The position numbers were made by a program, and so were the translations under genes. Of a DNA stretch of 48,865 bases, positions 16,054 to 24,353 are shown piece after piece (the first letter of the stretch is position 1; each line of letters opens with the position of its first letter). The stretch is from assembly GCA_023436065.1 (NCBI GenBank), contig JAEZKU010000066.1, positions 1-48,865 on the forward strand, given 5' to 3'. This stretch comes from Bacillota bacterium. GTDB taxonomy: Bacteria; Bacillota; Clostridia; Lachnospirales; Lachnospiraceae. The notes under the pieces are model-generated. The model had not been told where the DNA came from. It did not search any database and saw only the letters and a program-made list of their open reading frames with translations.

Positions 16054-18606
16054 ATGTTAAAGAATGATTTAGGCGGTAAATGGAAGCTTAAAGTAGGTGA
16101 TAGTAGTGAAATTTTAGAAGCTCATTTACCCGGATGCAATTACCTTGATTTAATTGCAAATCGAAAGCTTGAAGATCCATTTTGGGGAGAAAATGAACAG
16201 GCTGCTACGGAGGTATCAAAACAGAAATTTGAATATGAGCGTACCTTTATTGTTCTAAATGAATTCTTACAAAATGATTATGTGGAGCTAGTTGCTACCG
16301 GACTTGATACTTTATGTACAATTTACTTGAACGGAAAAATTCTTGGTAAGGCTGACAATATATACCGCACATGGCGTTTTAATGCTAAACCATTTTTATA
16401 TGAGGGTGAAAATACTATCAGAATTGAAATTGACAACCCATACCCATATTTCGAAAGACGTCAAGCGGAGGAAAATTTGCTATATATTCCAAATGCCGCT
16501 AAAGGCTCTCAGTATATCCGTAAAACACCATGTCACTTTGGATGGGATTGGGGACCGGTTCTTCCACCGGCAGGACTTATTGGTAATATAGCATTGGAAA
16601 GCTATGATATTCGTATTGATAACATGAAAATCAGACAGCATCATGAACATGGTAATGTACGTCTGGATGTCTCTGTTGAATTCATTGGAGATAATAAACT
16701 TCCATTACAAGCAGTATTAGTTGCTACTTCACCGGATGGAATCTGTACTGAATATCCGACTATCATAAATGATAATAACGCGTTCTGTACAATCAATATT
16801 GATTCACCACAATTGTGGTGGAGCAACGGACTTGGTGAACAGCCACTTTACACATTGACATTTCAGTTGATGAAAAATTCGGATAATACAGTGATTGATT
16901 TATGCACAAAAAAAATTGGATTGAGGACGATAGAGCTTGATAATTCTCCTGATGAGTGGGGAAATCAATTCCGTTTCGTAGTCAATGGCATACCGATATT
17001 CGCCAAAGGTGCCAACTGGATTCCATCCGATTCATTTATTACCCGTAGCACTTACGAGGATTTAGAATTCTATGTAAAGAGTGCAAAACGAGCTAATATG
17101 AATATGTTACGTGTATGGGGCGGTGGCATGTATGAGAGTGATGACTTTTATAATTTATGTGATCAATATGGTATCTTGATTTGGCAGGATTTTATTTTTG
17201 CTTGCGGTGCGTATCCGTTTTTTGATGAGGATTTTGTGAATAATGTTCATCAGGAGGTTATCGACAATGTGAAACGGCTTCGTCATCATGCTTGTCTGGC
17301 AATATGGTGTGGCAATAATGAAAATGAGTTAATAAGCATTCTTTTTAAAAAGAACGAAAAGATAAGAAGCACTAATCTACCCTTTTACCACAATATATTG
17401 CGAGCTTGGGTGAAAGAAATAGATGGGGTGACACCTTATTGGCCAGGTTCACCATCCTCCGGTTCATTAGGAGTCAGATTTCACAATATGAAGCCCGGAA
17501 AAACTTGTGGCGATAGCCACCTATGGCAAATATGGCACGGCATGTTACCTATAGAGGGATATCGAAGATTTCCTACACGGTTTTGCTCAGAGTTTGGTAT
17601 GGAATCTATGCCATCTATGGCTACTATTAAGACTTTTACCGATGAGAAGAATATAAATGAATTTTCCCCTGTTATGCAGGCTCATCAAAAATCAGCCGGT
17701 GGTAATGAAAAAATACTTTATTATCTATTGAAAAAGTATCGAAATCCGGCAAAATTTGAAGATTTTATTTATCTGTCTCAAATTGTGCAGGCTGATACTA
17801 TTCGATTTGCAACTGATTGCTGGCGCAGAGGAATGGGACGGCATAATGGCGCAATATTCTGGCAATACAACGATTGTTGGCCGGTTGCATCATGGTCCGG
17901 TATAGATTATAACAAACAGTATAAAGCACTTCAGTATCAAGCCGAGCATTTTAATAAAATGCTTTGCCTATCCAATAACTATTTTAATAATCGTGTAGAG
18001 TTGTATATCATTAATGAGTATCCTACTGCTTTTGACGGTGAGTTGGTTTGGAAAATATGCTCATTTGATGGACGAATTATTAATGAAGGAACAGTACCCG
18101 CTAGGTTAAAATCCATAAGTGCCGAAAGAATAACTGTATTACGATTTGCTGATGTATTAAAAGGTGCAAAAAAAACAGATGTAGTACTTATGGTAACCTT
18201 ACGCAAGGGGACGGAAATAAGAGACACAAAAACATGGCTTCTTGTTCCGGACAAAAAAGCTCATCTTCCAAAGACAGTGATCAATTATAGTTGCGAGGTA
18301 AAGGACGGTACTGCTGAAGTTATACTTTCAAGTGCGCTTTTTGCAAGAAAAGTCTTTATAAGTGCAGAGGGAGTAAATCAACCATGGAGTGATAATTTTT
18401 TTGATATTCCCGGTGGTGAAACTAAAACATTAACAGTTAGCCTCCCAAAGAGCATGGACAAAGAAACCTTAATAAACAACATACATATACGATCCTTGGC
18501 TGACGTAGAACCTAAAAACAGTATTATTAAGGATAAGTTGATTCGTTCAAGAATTTTTATGAAAAAAAATAATCTTATAGCATGGTTAATATTTCATTTT
18601 ATTTAA
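16054..18606 (+). CDS. GH2 beta-mannosidase
   Basis: Removes terminal beta-mannose residues from manno-oligosaccharides. The 850-residue protein has the three-domain GH2 layout. Near residue 165-175 it has the HFGWDWGP motif that I associate with beta-mannosidases rather than beta-galactosidases. Then come the acid/base Glu423 in CGNNENE and the nucleophile Glu513 in RFCSEFGME. There is no signal peptide, so it acts on imported oligosaccharides in the cytoplasm. GGAGGG lies 8 nt upstream. The last 15 residues (MKKNNLIAWLIFHFI) are an odd hydrophobic tail that may be a recent frame extension. The AraC gene next door is the likely regulator. Confidence 0.92.
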   Translation: MLKNDLGGKWKLKVGDSSEILEAHLPGCNYLDLIANRKLEDPFWGENEQAATEVSKQKFEYERTFIVLNEFLQNDYVELVATGLDTLCTIYLNGKILGKADNIYRTWRFNAKPFLYEGENTIRIEIDNPYPYFERRQAEENLLYIPNAAKGSQYIRKTPCHFGWDWGPVLPPAGLIGNIALESYDIRIDNMKIRQHHEHGNVRLDVSVEFIGDNKLPLQAVLVATSPDGICTEYPTIINDNNAFCTINIDSPQLWWSNGLGEQPLYTLTFQLMKNSDNTVIDLCTKKIGLRTIELDNSPDEWGNQFRFVVNGIPIFAKGANWIPSDSFITRSTYEDLEFYVKSAKRANMNMLRVWGGGMYESDDFYNLCDQYGILIWQDFIFACGAYPFFDEDFVNNVHQEVIDNVKRLRHHACLAIWCGNNENELISILFKKNEKIRSTNLPFYHNILRAWVKEIDGVTPYWPGSPSSGSLGVRFHNMKPGKTCGDSHLWQIWHGMLPIEGYRRFPTRFCSEFGMESMPSMATIKTFTDEKNINEFSPVMQAHQKSAGGNEKILYYLLKKYRNPAKFEDFIYLSQIVQADTIRFATDCWRRGMGRHNGAIFWQYNDCWPVASWSGIDYNKQYKALQYQAEHFNKMLCLSNNYFNNRVELYIINEYPTAFDGELVWKICSFDGRIINEGTVPARLKSISAERITVLRFADVLKGAKKTDVVLMVTLRKGTEIRDTKTWLLVPDKKAHLPKTVINYSCEVKDGTAEVILSSALFARKVFISAEGVNQPWSDNFFDIPGGETKTLTVSLPKSMDKETLINNIHIRSLADVEPKNSIIKDKLIRSRIFMKKNNLIAWLIFHFI

Positions 18607-18792
18607 CTAAGCGGTATAGAATGACTAATTCCATCAGATTCCAGAGTGAATTAAGTATTTGATAATAAGAGTCTCATGGATATCCGATTCATTTAATTGC
18701 AGATTATAGGGTGCCCTATCATGTTAAATAGTACATACAGCTGTCATATTCAATGATGTATATTTAATATTTAAGGAGGAGGGGAACATGAT

Positions 18793-19884
18793 ATGCATGA
18801 TATAAAATATACATTCGGCAAAATATTTAGTTTTGCAGGGACAGGTCAAGTTGGTTACAGTGGAGATGGAGGAAAAGCCGACTTAGCACATTTAAATGGA
18901 CCAGCAGGTTTGGCAATCGATAAGGATGATAACATTTATATAGCTGAAATAAATAATAATACCATTCGAAAAGTTGATGCGATAACGAACATTATCACAA
19001 CAGTGGCAGGCTGTGGTTTACAGGGATTTCATGGAGATGGGGGACTGGCCATTCATGCTAAGCTTAACGGGCCGGAAGGTGTATTTATTGATGAGCACAA
19101 AAATATATTTATCGCTGATACCTATAACCATCGTATAAGGAGGGTTGATGGTCTGACGGGTATAATATCTACAATTGCCGGCTGTGGTTATGCTGGTTAT
19201 AATGGCGATGGTATTAAGGCATGTGATGCAATGCTCGATAGCCCTTCAGGAGTAGTTGTCGATAAGCTGGGTAATGTATACTTTAATGATTATAGAAACG
19301 ACAGAGTAAGAAAAATTGATTTGGAAGGGATTATTACTACCTTTGCCGGGACTGGAACGAAAGGTTATAGTGGTGATGGGGATATAGCCGACAAAGCACA
19401 GATCAATGATGTGTATGGGCTGGGTATCGATAAATATGATAATATTTATATCATGGACAGTTTAAATTTTGCTGTTAGGAAGATAGACGCTAAAACGAAA
19501 GTAATAACAACAATCGTTGGGAAAGGAATATCCGGTCCGATTACAGAATTTGAGAGTGTTTCAAATAGTTATATTGGACGAGTTGCTCATGAGAAGGGAA
19601 TAATAGGAACGGAGGCACCTCATGCGGTGGAAGTCTCTTCGGATGGTAACTTATTTATCGCGGATACAGGACATCATCGTATTCGAGTGATAGATGTGAT
19701 ACATGATACCGTATATACGATAGCAGGTAATGGAGAAAAGGGCTGCATCGGAAATAATATTAAGGCACTTAATGCGAGCTTGTGTGTACATGGATTAAGG
19801 ATGGATTCGGTTAATAACCTATATTTTAATGATTTCGAAAATCATGTTGTCAGGGTAGTTAGATTTAATCAAGAAGCAGGATGA
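18793..19884 (+). CDS. NHL-repeat beta-propeller protein
   Basis: A 363-residue protein made almost entirely of NHL-type repeats. Units of the form 'GxxGYSGDGxxAxxAxLNxPxGLAIDKxxNIYIADxxNxxIRKVD' recur about six times, enough for a closed six-bladed propeller. There is no signal peptide, membrane helix or catalytic domain, so a binding role in the cytoplasm is most likely, with ligand unknown. Related repeats often sit on secreted proteins, which makes the bare cytoplasmic form unusual. The ribosome site is AAGGAGGAGGGG. It follows the mannosidase by 186 nt; ATAGGGTGCCCTAT in that gap is a short palindrome without a T-run. A terminator follows. Confidence 0.88.
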   Translation: MHDIKYTFGKIFSFAGTGQVGYSGDGGKADLAHLNGPAGLAIDKDDNIYIAEINNNTIRKVDAITNIITTVAGCGLQGFHGDGGLAIHAKLNGPEGVFIDEHKNIFIADTYNHRIRRVDGLTGIISTIAGCGYAGYNGDGIKACDAMLDSPSGVVVDKLGNVYFNDYRNDRVRKIDLEGIITTFAGTGTKGYSGDGDIADKAQINDVYGLGIDKYDNIYIMDSLNFAVRKIDAKTKVITTIVGKGISGPITEFESVSNSYIGRVAHEKGIIGTEAPHAVEVSSDGNLFIADTGHHRIRVIDVIHDTVYTIAGNGEKGCIGNNIKALNASLCVHGLRMDSVNNLYFNDFENHVVRVVRFNQEAG

Positions 19885-19898
19885 TGTATAAAAAATAA

Positions 19899-19938
19899 GG
19901 GCAATCTAGAAATTGATATTTCTGGAGTTGTCCTTTTT
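19899..19938 (+). terminator. Terminator of the NHL gene
   Basis: GG.CAA...AGAAAT paired with ATTTCT...TTGTCC, followed by six T. It lies 15 nt past the stop. The remaining spacer to 20105 is AT-rich and shows nothing else. Confidence 0.75.
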
Positions 19939-20105
19939 TATGTTAATAAATACACGGTTGTATCCATCATAAGACCCAGCTTTTCTAAACGATTTGTAGG
20001 TGGTTTTTATATAATAAGATATTTGCTCAAATAGGAAAGGAAAAGTGTATTTATTCATCGTTGAAAACTTTTTTGAATAAAAATAAACAATTCATATTAT
20101 ATATA

Positions 20106-20134
20106 TTGACAAAGTAGGAAATAAATAATAAAAT
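20106..20134 (+). promoter_or_regulatory. Promoter of the sulfate assimilation operon
   Basis: Consensus TTGACA, 17 nt, TAAAAT. Transcription would start near 20141, leaving a leader of about 270 nt before sbp that contains two dyads and a short cysteine-ending ORF. No other strong promoter or terminator is visible until 31677. Confidence 0.8.
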
Positions 20135-20148
20135 GTTCATAATCATAC

Positions 20149-20173
20149 AATACATATTAACATAGTATGTATT
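20149..20173. promoter_or_regulatory. Inverted repeat just downstream of the sulfate promoter
   Basis: AATACATA and TATGTATT, perfect 8-bp arms spaced 9 nt. The position just after the transcription start suits a repressor roadblock operator. The regulator is not in the window. Confidence 0.5.
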
Positions 20174-20189
20174 AAAAGAAGGGGGCTAT

Positions 20190-20207
20190 AATGCCTGCGC
20201 AGGCATT
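20190..20207. promoter_or_regulatory. 18-bp perfect palindrome in the sulfate operon leader
   Basis: AATGCCTGCGCAGGCATT has no central gap, so in DNA it suits a dimeric regulator, while in RNA it could only form a hairpin with a minimal loop. It ends 12 nt before the leader ORF and partly precedes its ribosome site. Confidence 0.5.
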
Positions 20208-20219
20208 AGGATGGGAGAA

Positions 20220-20285
20220 ATGAAAATATCAAAAGATGTGATTTTCCTATTAAATATTAAGAACGGTATCCGATGTTGTGGTTAA
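20220..20285 (+). CDS. Putative leader peptide ending Arg-Cys-Cys-Gly
   Basis: A 21-codon ORF (starting MKISKDVIFLLNIK, ending IRCCG, then TAA). AGGA lies 8-11 nt upstream. It sits inside the 5' leader of the sulfate/cysteine operon, 127 nt before sbp. Two adjacent Cys codons (TGT TGT) just before the stop suggest that translation could sense charged tRNA-Cys, like the cysteine-ending leader ORFs described before sulfur genes in actinobacteria. No obvious terminator follows, so control would be translational or Rho-linked. Coding status is inferred from position and codons only. Confidence 0.5.
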   Translation: MKISKDVIFLLNIKNGIRCCG

Positions 20286-20411
20286 TCTTGTGCGATTTCC
20301 TATCGTATATTATGTGAAAGTTAAGACAATAACTAATAAATTTGATTAACTGCAAAAAAATCCCAACAAAGTAGGGTAATCCCAAAAGAAGTTGGAATGA
20401 AAGGATAATTC

Positions 20412-21473
20412 ATGATGATAAGAAGATTGATCACGTTAGGTTTCACAACAATATTATTAGCAGGAGCGTTCATAGGTTGCGCAAAACAGGAGATAGCCGC
20501 AAGTAATGAAGAGGGTAAAGAAAAGGTAAAAGAAAAGATTGAAATAACCAATGTTTCCTATGACCCAACCAGAGAATTTTATGAAGCATACAACGAAGAA
20601 TTTACGAAATACTGGGCCGAGAAGACCGGTCAGGAGGTAACTGTAACACAATCCCATGGAGGTTCCGGTAAACAGGCACGTTCCGTTATCGAAGGAAACG
20701 AAGCAGATGTCGTCACACTTGCCTTGGCATACGATATAACTGCAATTGAAGAAGCCGGATTAATAGAGGAAGGCTGGCAGAGTGAATTTGAGAATAACAG
20801 CTCACCTTATACCTCAACCATCGTATTTTTGGTACGTAAGGATAATCCGAAGAACATTAACGATTGGGATGATTTAATCCGTGAGGATGTGTCTATTATT
20901 ACTCCTAACCCGAAGACCTCCGGTGGTGCGAGATGGAATTATCTGGCCGCTTGGGCATATGCAGATAAAGCATATAACCATGATGAAGCACAGGTGAAAG
21001 AATTTATGAAGAAGTTATTTGGGAATGTTTTGGTACTGGATTCCGGAGCAAGAGGTTCAACCGTTACCTTTGTGGAAAATGGTCAAGGAGATGTTCTGCT
21101 TGCCTGGGAAAATGAAGCTTACTTATCTATCAAAGAGCATCCTGAGGAATATGAAATCGTTACACCCAGTATTAGTATTTTAGCAGAGCCACCGGTTGCA
21201 ATTGTTGATGAAATAACAGACGAACGAGGAACCAGAGAAGTGGCTACCGCATATCTGGAATACTTATATTCCGATATCGGGCAAAGAATCGCCGGGAAAA
21301 ACTATTACAGACCCAGTAATACTGATATTTTAAAGGAATTCAGCGATACCTTCAACTTAGAGGTAGAACTAATTACGATTGGTGATGAATTATTCGGTGG
21401 TTGGAACACTGCCCAGGAGAAACACTTTAACGATGGCGGTATTTTCGATGAGATATATACCGGTGAACAATAA
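20412..21473 (+). CDS. sbp: Sulfate/thiosulfate-binding lipoprotein of an ABC importer
   Basis: Extracytoplasmic sulfate receptor for CysTWA. The 353-residue product starts with MIRR, a hydrophobic stretch and the lipobox FIGC (Cys23), so it is lipid-anchored as expected for a Gram-positive importer. The mature part has the family's features: NVSYDPTREFYEAYN, QSHGGSGKQARSVIEG, ADVVTLALAYDI, PNPKTSGGARWNYLAAWAYA and the GDVLLAWENEA segment. It is the first long gene of the operon, after a roughly 270-nt leader. AAAGGA is the ribosome site. Confidence 0.95.
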   Translation: MMIRRLITLGFTTILLAGAFIGCAKQEIAASNEEGKEKVKEKIEITNVSYDPTREFYEAYNEEFTKYWAEKTGQEVTVTQSHGGSGKQARSVIEGNEADVVTLALAYDITAIEEAGLIEEGWQSEFENNSSPYTSTIVFLVRKDNPKNINDWDDLIREDVSIITPNPKTSGGARWNYLAAWAYADKAYNHDEAQVKEFMKKLFGNVLVLDSGARGSTVTFVENGQGDVLLAWENEAYLSIKEHPEEYEIVTPSISILAEPPVAIVDEITDERGTREVATAYLEYLYSDIGQRIAGKNYYRPSNTDILKEFSDTFNLEVELITIGDELFGGWNTAQEKHFNDGGIFDEIYTGEQ

Positions 21474-21528
21474 CACACATTAATTAATACGGCATATTAA
21501 CAGTATGAATAGCGGAGGTATTGATGAC

Positions 21529-22356
21529 ATGAAGAGGGGAAGAAAGCAAGTAATACCGGGCTTCGGAATATCAATGGGTATTACCATAACATTGCTAAGT
21601 ATTATCGTTCTTATTCCCATGGCATCCTTGGCACTCAATGCCTCTTCTATGGGTTTTGATAAATTTATATCCACCGTTACAGATAGAAGAATACTATCAG
21701 GCTATCTGGTGAGTTTTACCTGCGCCTTGATCGCCGGTCTGATGAATGCGGTGTTTGGAGTTATCCTTTCCTGGGTATTAGTCCGATATGAGTTCCCCTT
21801 AAAGAGATTGGTAGATGGTTTGATCGAATTGCCCTTTGCTTTACCTACAGCTGTGGCAGGTATTGCCTTAACGTCTTTATATTCCGACAAAGGAATAATA
21901 GGTAAATTGCTAAATGGATGGGGAATCAAAGTTTCCTACACAAGACTGGGAATCATCATGGCAATGATCTTTATTGGAATACCCTTTGTGGTAAGGACAA
22001 TACAACCGGTATTAGAAGATCTTGATTCCCAATACGAGGAAGCAGCAAATGTACTGGGAGCCAGCAGGGTTAAAATTTTCTTTCGCGTAATTCTTCCGGA
22101 GCTGCGTCCTGCATTACTGACCGGCTTTGGCTTAGCCTTTGCACGAGCGGTCGGGGAATACGGCAGTGTAGTATTCATTGCAGGCAATATACCCTTTGAG
22201 ACAGAGATTGCGCCACTTCTGATCATTAGTAAGCTAGAGCAGTATGATTATGAAGGTGCGAATGCGATTGCTTTAGTGATGTTAGCATTTTCTTTCCTGA
22301 TCCTATTTGTAATTAATTCGATTCAGGTATATGCCAATAAATTTACGAAGGAATAA
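21529..22356 (+). CDS. cysT: Sulfate ABC transporter permease CysT
   Basis: One of two membrane subunits of the sulfate importer. It has about six hydrophobic helices and the ABC-permease loop EAANVLGASRVKIFFRVILP that docks on CysA. I take ATG 21529 with GGAGG 11 nt upstream, giving 275 residues; the frame is open back to an ATG at 21505 that lacks a ribosome site. It is followed by cysW with a 43-nt gap. Confidence 0.93.
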   Translation: MKRGRKQVIPGFGISMGITITLLSIIVLIPMASLALNASSMGFDKFISTVTDRRILSGYLVSFTCALIAGLMNAVFGVILSWVLVRYEFPLKRLVDGLIELPFALPTAVAGIALTSLYSDKGIIGKLLNGWGIKVSYTRLGIIMAMIFIGIPFVVRTIQPVLEDLDSQYEEAANVLGASRVKIFFRVILPELRPALLTGFGLAFARAVGEYGSVVFIAGNIPFETEIAPLLIISKLEQYDYEGANAIALVMLAFSFLILFVINSIQVYANKFTKE

Positions 22357-22399
22357 TGCAATATTCTTGCAGGCTTTGAAGAAAGGCGTGGTTATTGAT

Positions 22400-23239
22400 A
22401 TGTCAGGACAAAATCATAAGGAATCCAAAGTTGTACCAAGATTACTGATCACGATCAGTATATTATTTCTGTTTATTATGTTGATCATGCCCCTTGTGGT
22501 GGTTTTGAAAGAAGCTTTAGGGAACGGAATCAAAGCATATAAAGAAGCTGTTTTTGATGATTATACCATCAAAGCCCTGCTGCTTACCATAGAAGCAACG
22601 GTAGCTGCTGTAGTTATCAATACTGTGTTCGGAGTTTTTGCGGCCTGGACCATCACAAAGTATCATTTTAAGAGAAAAAGATTATTAACTACCATCATCG
22701 ACATCCCTTTTGCCGTGTCACCTGTAATTGCCGGTTTAATCTTCATATTGACCTTTGGCAGAATAGGGTGGACCTATGACTTTCTGAAAGCGATTGATCT
22801 GAAAATTGTATTTGCAGTGCCGGGGGTTGTTCTAGGTACCATCTTTGTCACATTTCCCTTTATCTCAAGAGAGATTATCCCCATATTAAATGCTCAGGGC
22901 AATGATCAGGAGGAAGCTGCTGCTCTCATGGGTGCCAGTGCCTTTCGTATATTTTATAAGGTTACCTTTCCGCAGATGAAATGGGCATTTCTATATGGAA
23001 TTGTGCTTTGTACAGCAAGAGCCATGGGTGAATTTGGTGCAGTATCCGTTCTCTCCGGACACCTTCGGGGAAAAACGAACACCTTACCTCTGCAGGTTGA
23101 GATCCTTTACAGTGAATTCAAATTCACTTCAGCCTTTGCAGTTTCCTCAATCCTTGTGATACTGGCAATCATCATATTGATTATACGAAATGTATTGGAA
23201 TATAAAATGAAGAAGGCTGGTGAAGAGGCATGTATGTAG
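22400..23239 (+). CDS. cysW: Sulfate ABC transporter permease CysW
   Basis: Second permease of the sulfate importer, with about six membrane helices and the docking loop EEAAALMGASAFRIFYKVTFP. I choose ATG 22400 (279 residues), which leaves a cytoplasmic lead of normal length before the first helix (LLITISILFLFIMLIMPLVVV). The longer frame from 22331 would overlap cysT and add a non-homologous basic stretch. Its end overlaps the cysA start by 10 nt, a sign of tight coupling. Confidence 0.93.
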   Translation: MSGQNHKESKVVPRLLITISILFLFIMLIMPLVVVLKEALGNGIKAYKEAVFDDYTIKALLLTIEATVAAVVINTVFGVFAAWTITKYHFKRKRLLTTIIDIPFAVSPVIAGLIFILTFGRIGWTYDFLKAIDLKIVFAVPGVVLGTIFVTFPFISREIIPILNAQGNDQEEAAALMGASAFRIFYKVTFPQMKWAFLYGIVLCTARAMGEFGAVSVLSGHLRGKTNTLPLQVEILYSEFKFTSAFAVSSILVILAIIILIIRNVLEYKMKKAGEEACM

Positions 23240-24291
23240 AGTTAAAGAATATACATAAGTCATTTGGCAATTTTAAAGCATCCAATGATGTAAGTATCGG
23301 AATTGAGAAAGGAAAACTGATCGGACTCTTAGGGCCGAGCGGCAGTGGTAAGACAACTATTCTTAGGATGCTGGCGGGTCTGGAACAGCCGGATTCCGGT
23401 GATATCTATATCGATGGCGTACGAGTGAACGATTTGCCGGCCAGTAAGAGAGGGATTGGTTTTGTATTTCAGAATTATGCATTGTTTCGTTATATGACGG
23501 TATATGACAACATAGCTTTTGGCCTTGAGGTTCAGAAGAAAAACAAGAAAGAATGCCAGGAAAGAGTATCCGAACTATTAAAATTAATTGGCTTAGAGGG
23601 TATGGAGAAACGATATCCTCATCAGCTGTCCGGTGGTCAGAGACAAAGGGTAGCGTTTGCCAGAGCCTTAGCACCAAACCCACAATTGCTTCTATTAGAT
23701 GAACCCTTCGCAGCCATCGATGCTAAAGTGAGACAGGAGCTTCGCAGCTGGTTGAAAGAAACGATCAATAAAGTGGGGATTACCAGCATCTTTGTTACAC
23801 ACGATCAGGATGAGGCTATCGAAGTAGCAGATGAAATTATTATTACAAATAAGGGAAGGATTGAACAGAAAGGATTACCTCTGGAAATTTACCGAAATCC
23901 CTCCTCCCTATTCGTAGCTCAGTTTGTCGGACAGTCAACAATCATAGAGAATTATGGAAGATTAAAAGGCTTCGATAATATGGAGCATGCGTCTCAGGCA
24001 GTCATTAGACCTGAATTTATCAGAGTAACTAAGATGGAAGAACCGGTTCAATTTCCTAACTCCACAGAAGAAGGTATTGTAGAGAAATTATCCTTCCGGG
24101 GAAGTTATGTGGAAGTTAAGATTAACGTGAAGGGATTTATCCTGACTGCCACCAGATCCTTAGAGAAAGACCCTTTTATCATCGGAGAGAAGGTAAATGT
24201 CTTAATATACCGCTTGTTTACCTATGGAGATGACCACTCTTATCTGCTGGAGAATTCAGCAATCGAGGATAAGAATCCGGTATTTATCTAA
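23230..24291 (+). CDS. cysA: Sulfate ABC transporter ATPase CysA
   Basis: ATPase that powers CysTW. The 353-residue protein has Walker A GPSGSGKTT (35-43), the Q-loop FVFQNYALF, signature LSGGQRQRV, Walker B LLLLDEP and switch His in VTHDQDEA. A C-terminal TOBE-like domain (EGIVEKLSFRGSYVEVKI onward) follows, as in importers whose ATPase is regulated. The start overlaps cysW by 10 nt. A 62-nt gap without a terminator leads to aprA. Confidence 0.95.
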   Translation: MYVELKNIHKSFGNFKASNDVSIGIEKGKLIGLLGPSGSGKTTILRMLAGLEQPDSGDIYIDGVRVNDLPASKRGIGFVFQNYALFRYMTVYDNIAFGLEVQKKNKKECQERVSELLKLIGLEGMEKRYPHQLSGGQRQRVAFARALAPNPQLLLLDEPFAAIDAKVRQELRSWLKETINKVGITSIFVTHDQDEAIEVADEIIITNKGRIEQKGLPLEIYRNPSSLFVAQFVGQSTIIENYGRLKGFDNMEHASQAVIRPEFIRVTKMEEPVQFPNSTEEGIVEKLSFRGSYVEVKINVKGFILTATRSLEKDPFIIGEKVNVLIYRLFTYGDDHSYLLENSAIEDKNPVFI

Positions 24292-24353
24292 TTATTGATA
24301 GAATACATGGGTCCATGAACATAAGATGATGCGATGATATAGTGGAGGTTAGG

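Noticed and set aside
18700..18735. Terminator after the mannosidase (ATAGGGTGCCCTAT)
   Set aside because: The hairpin has only a 2-nt loop and no T-run; probably a degenerate remnant.
20135..20411. T-box or SAM riboswitch in the sulfate operon leader
   Set aside because: The T-box core (AGGGTGGNACCGCG) and SAM-I signature (CTTATCAAGAGAGGTGGAGGGA type) are absent; AAGTAGGGTAATCCC only superficially resembles a T-box piece.
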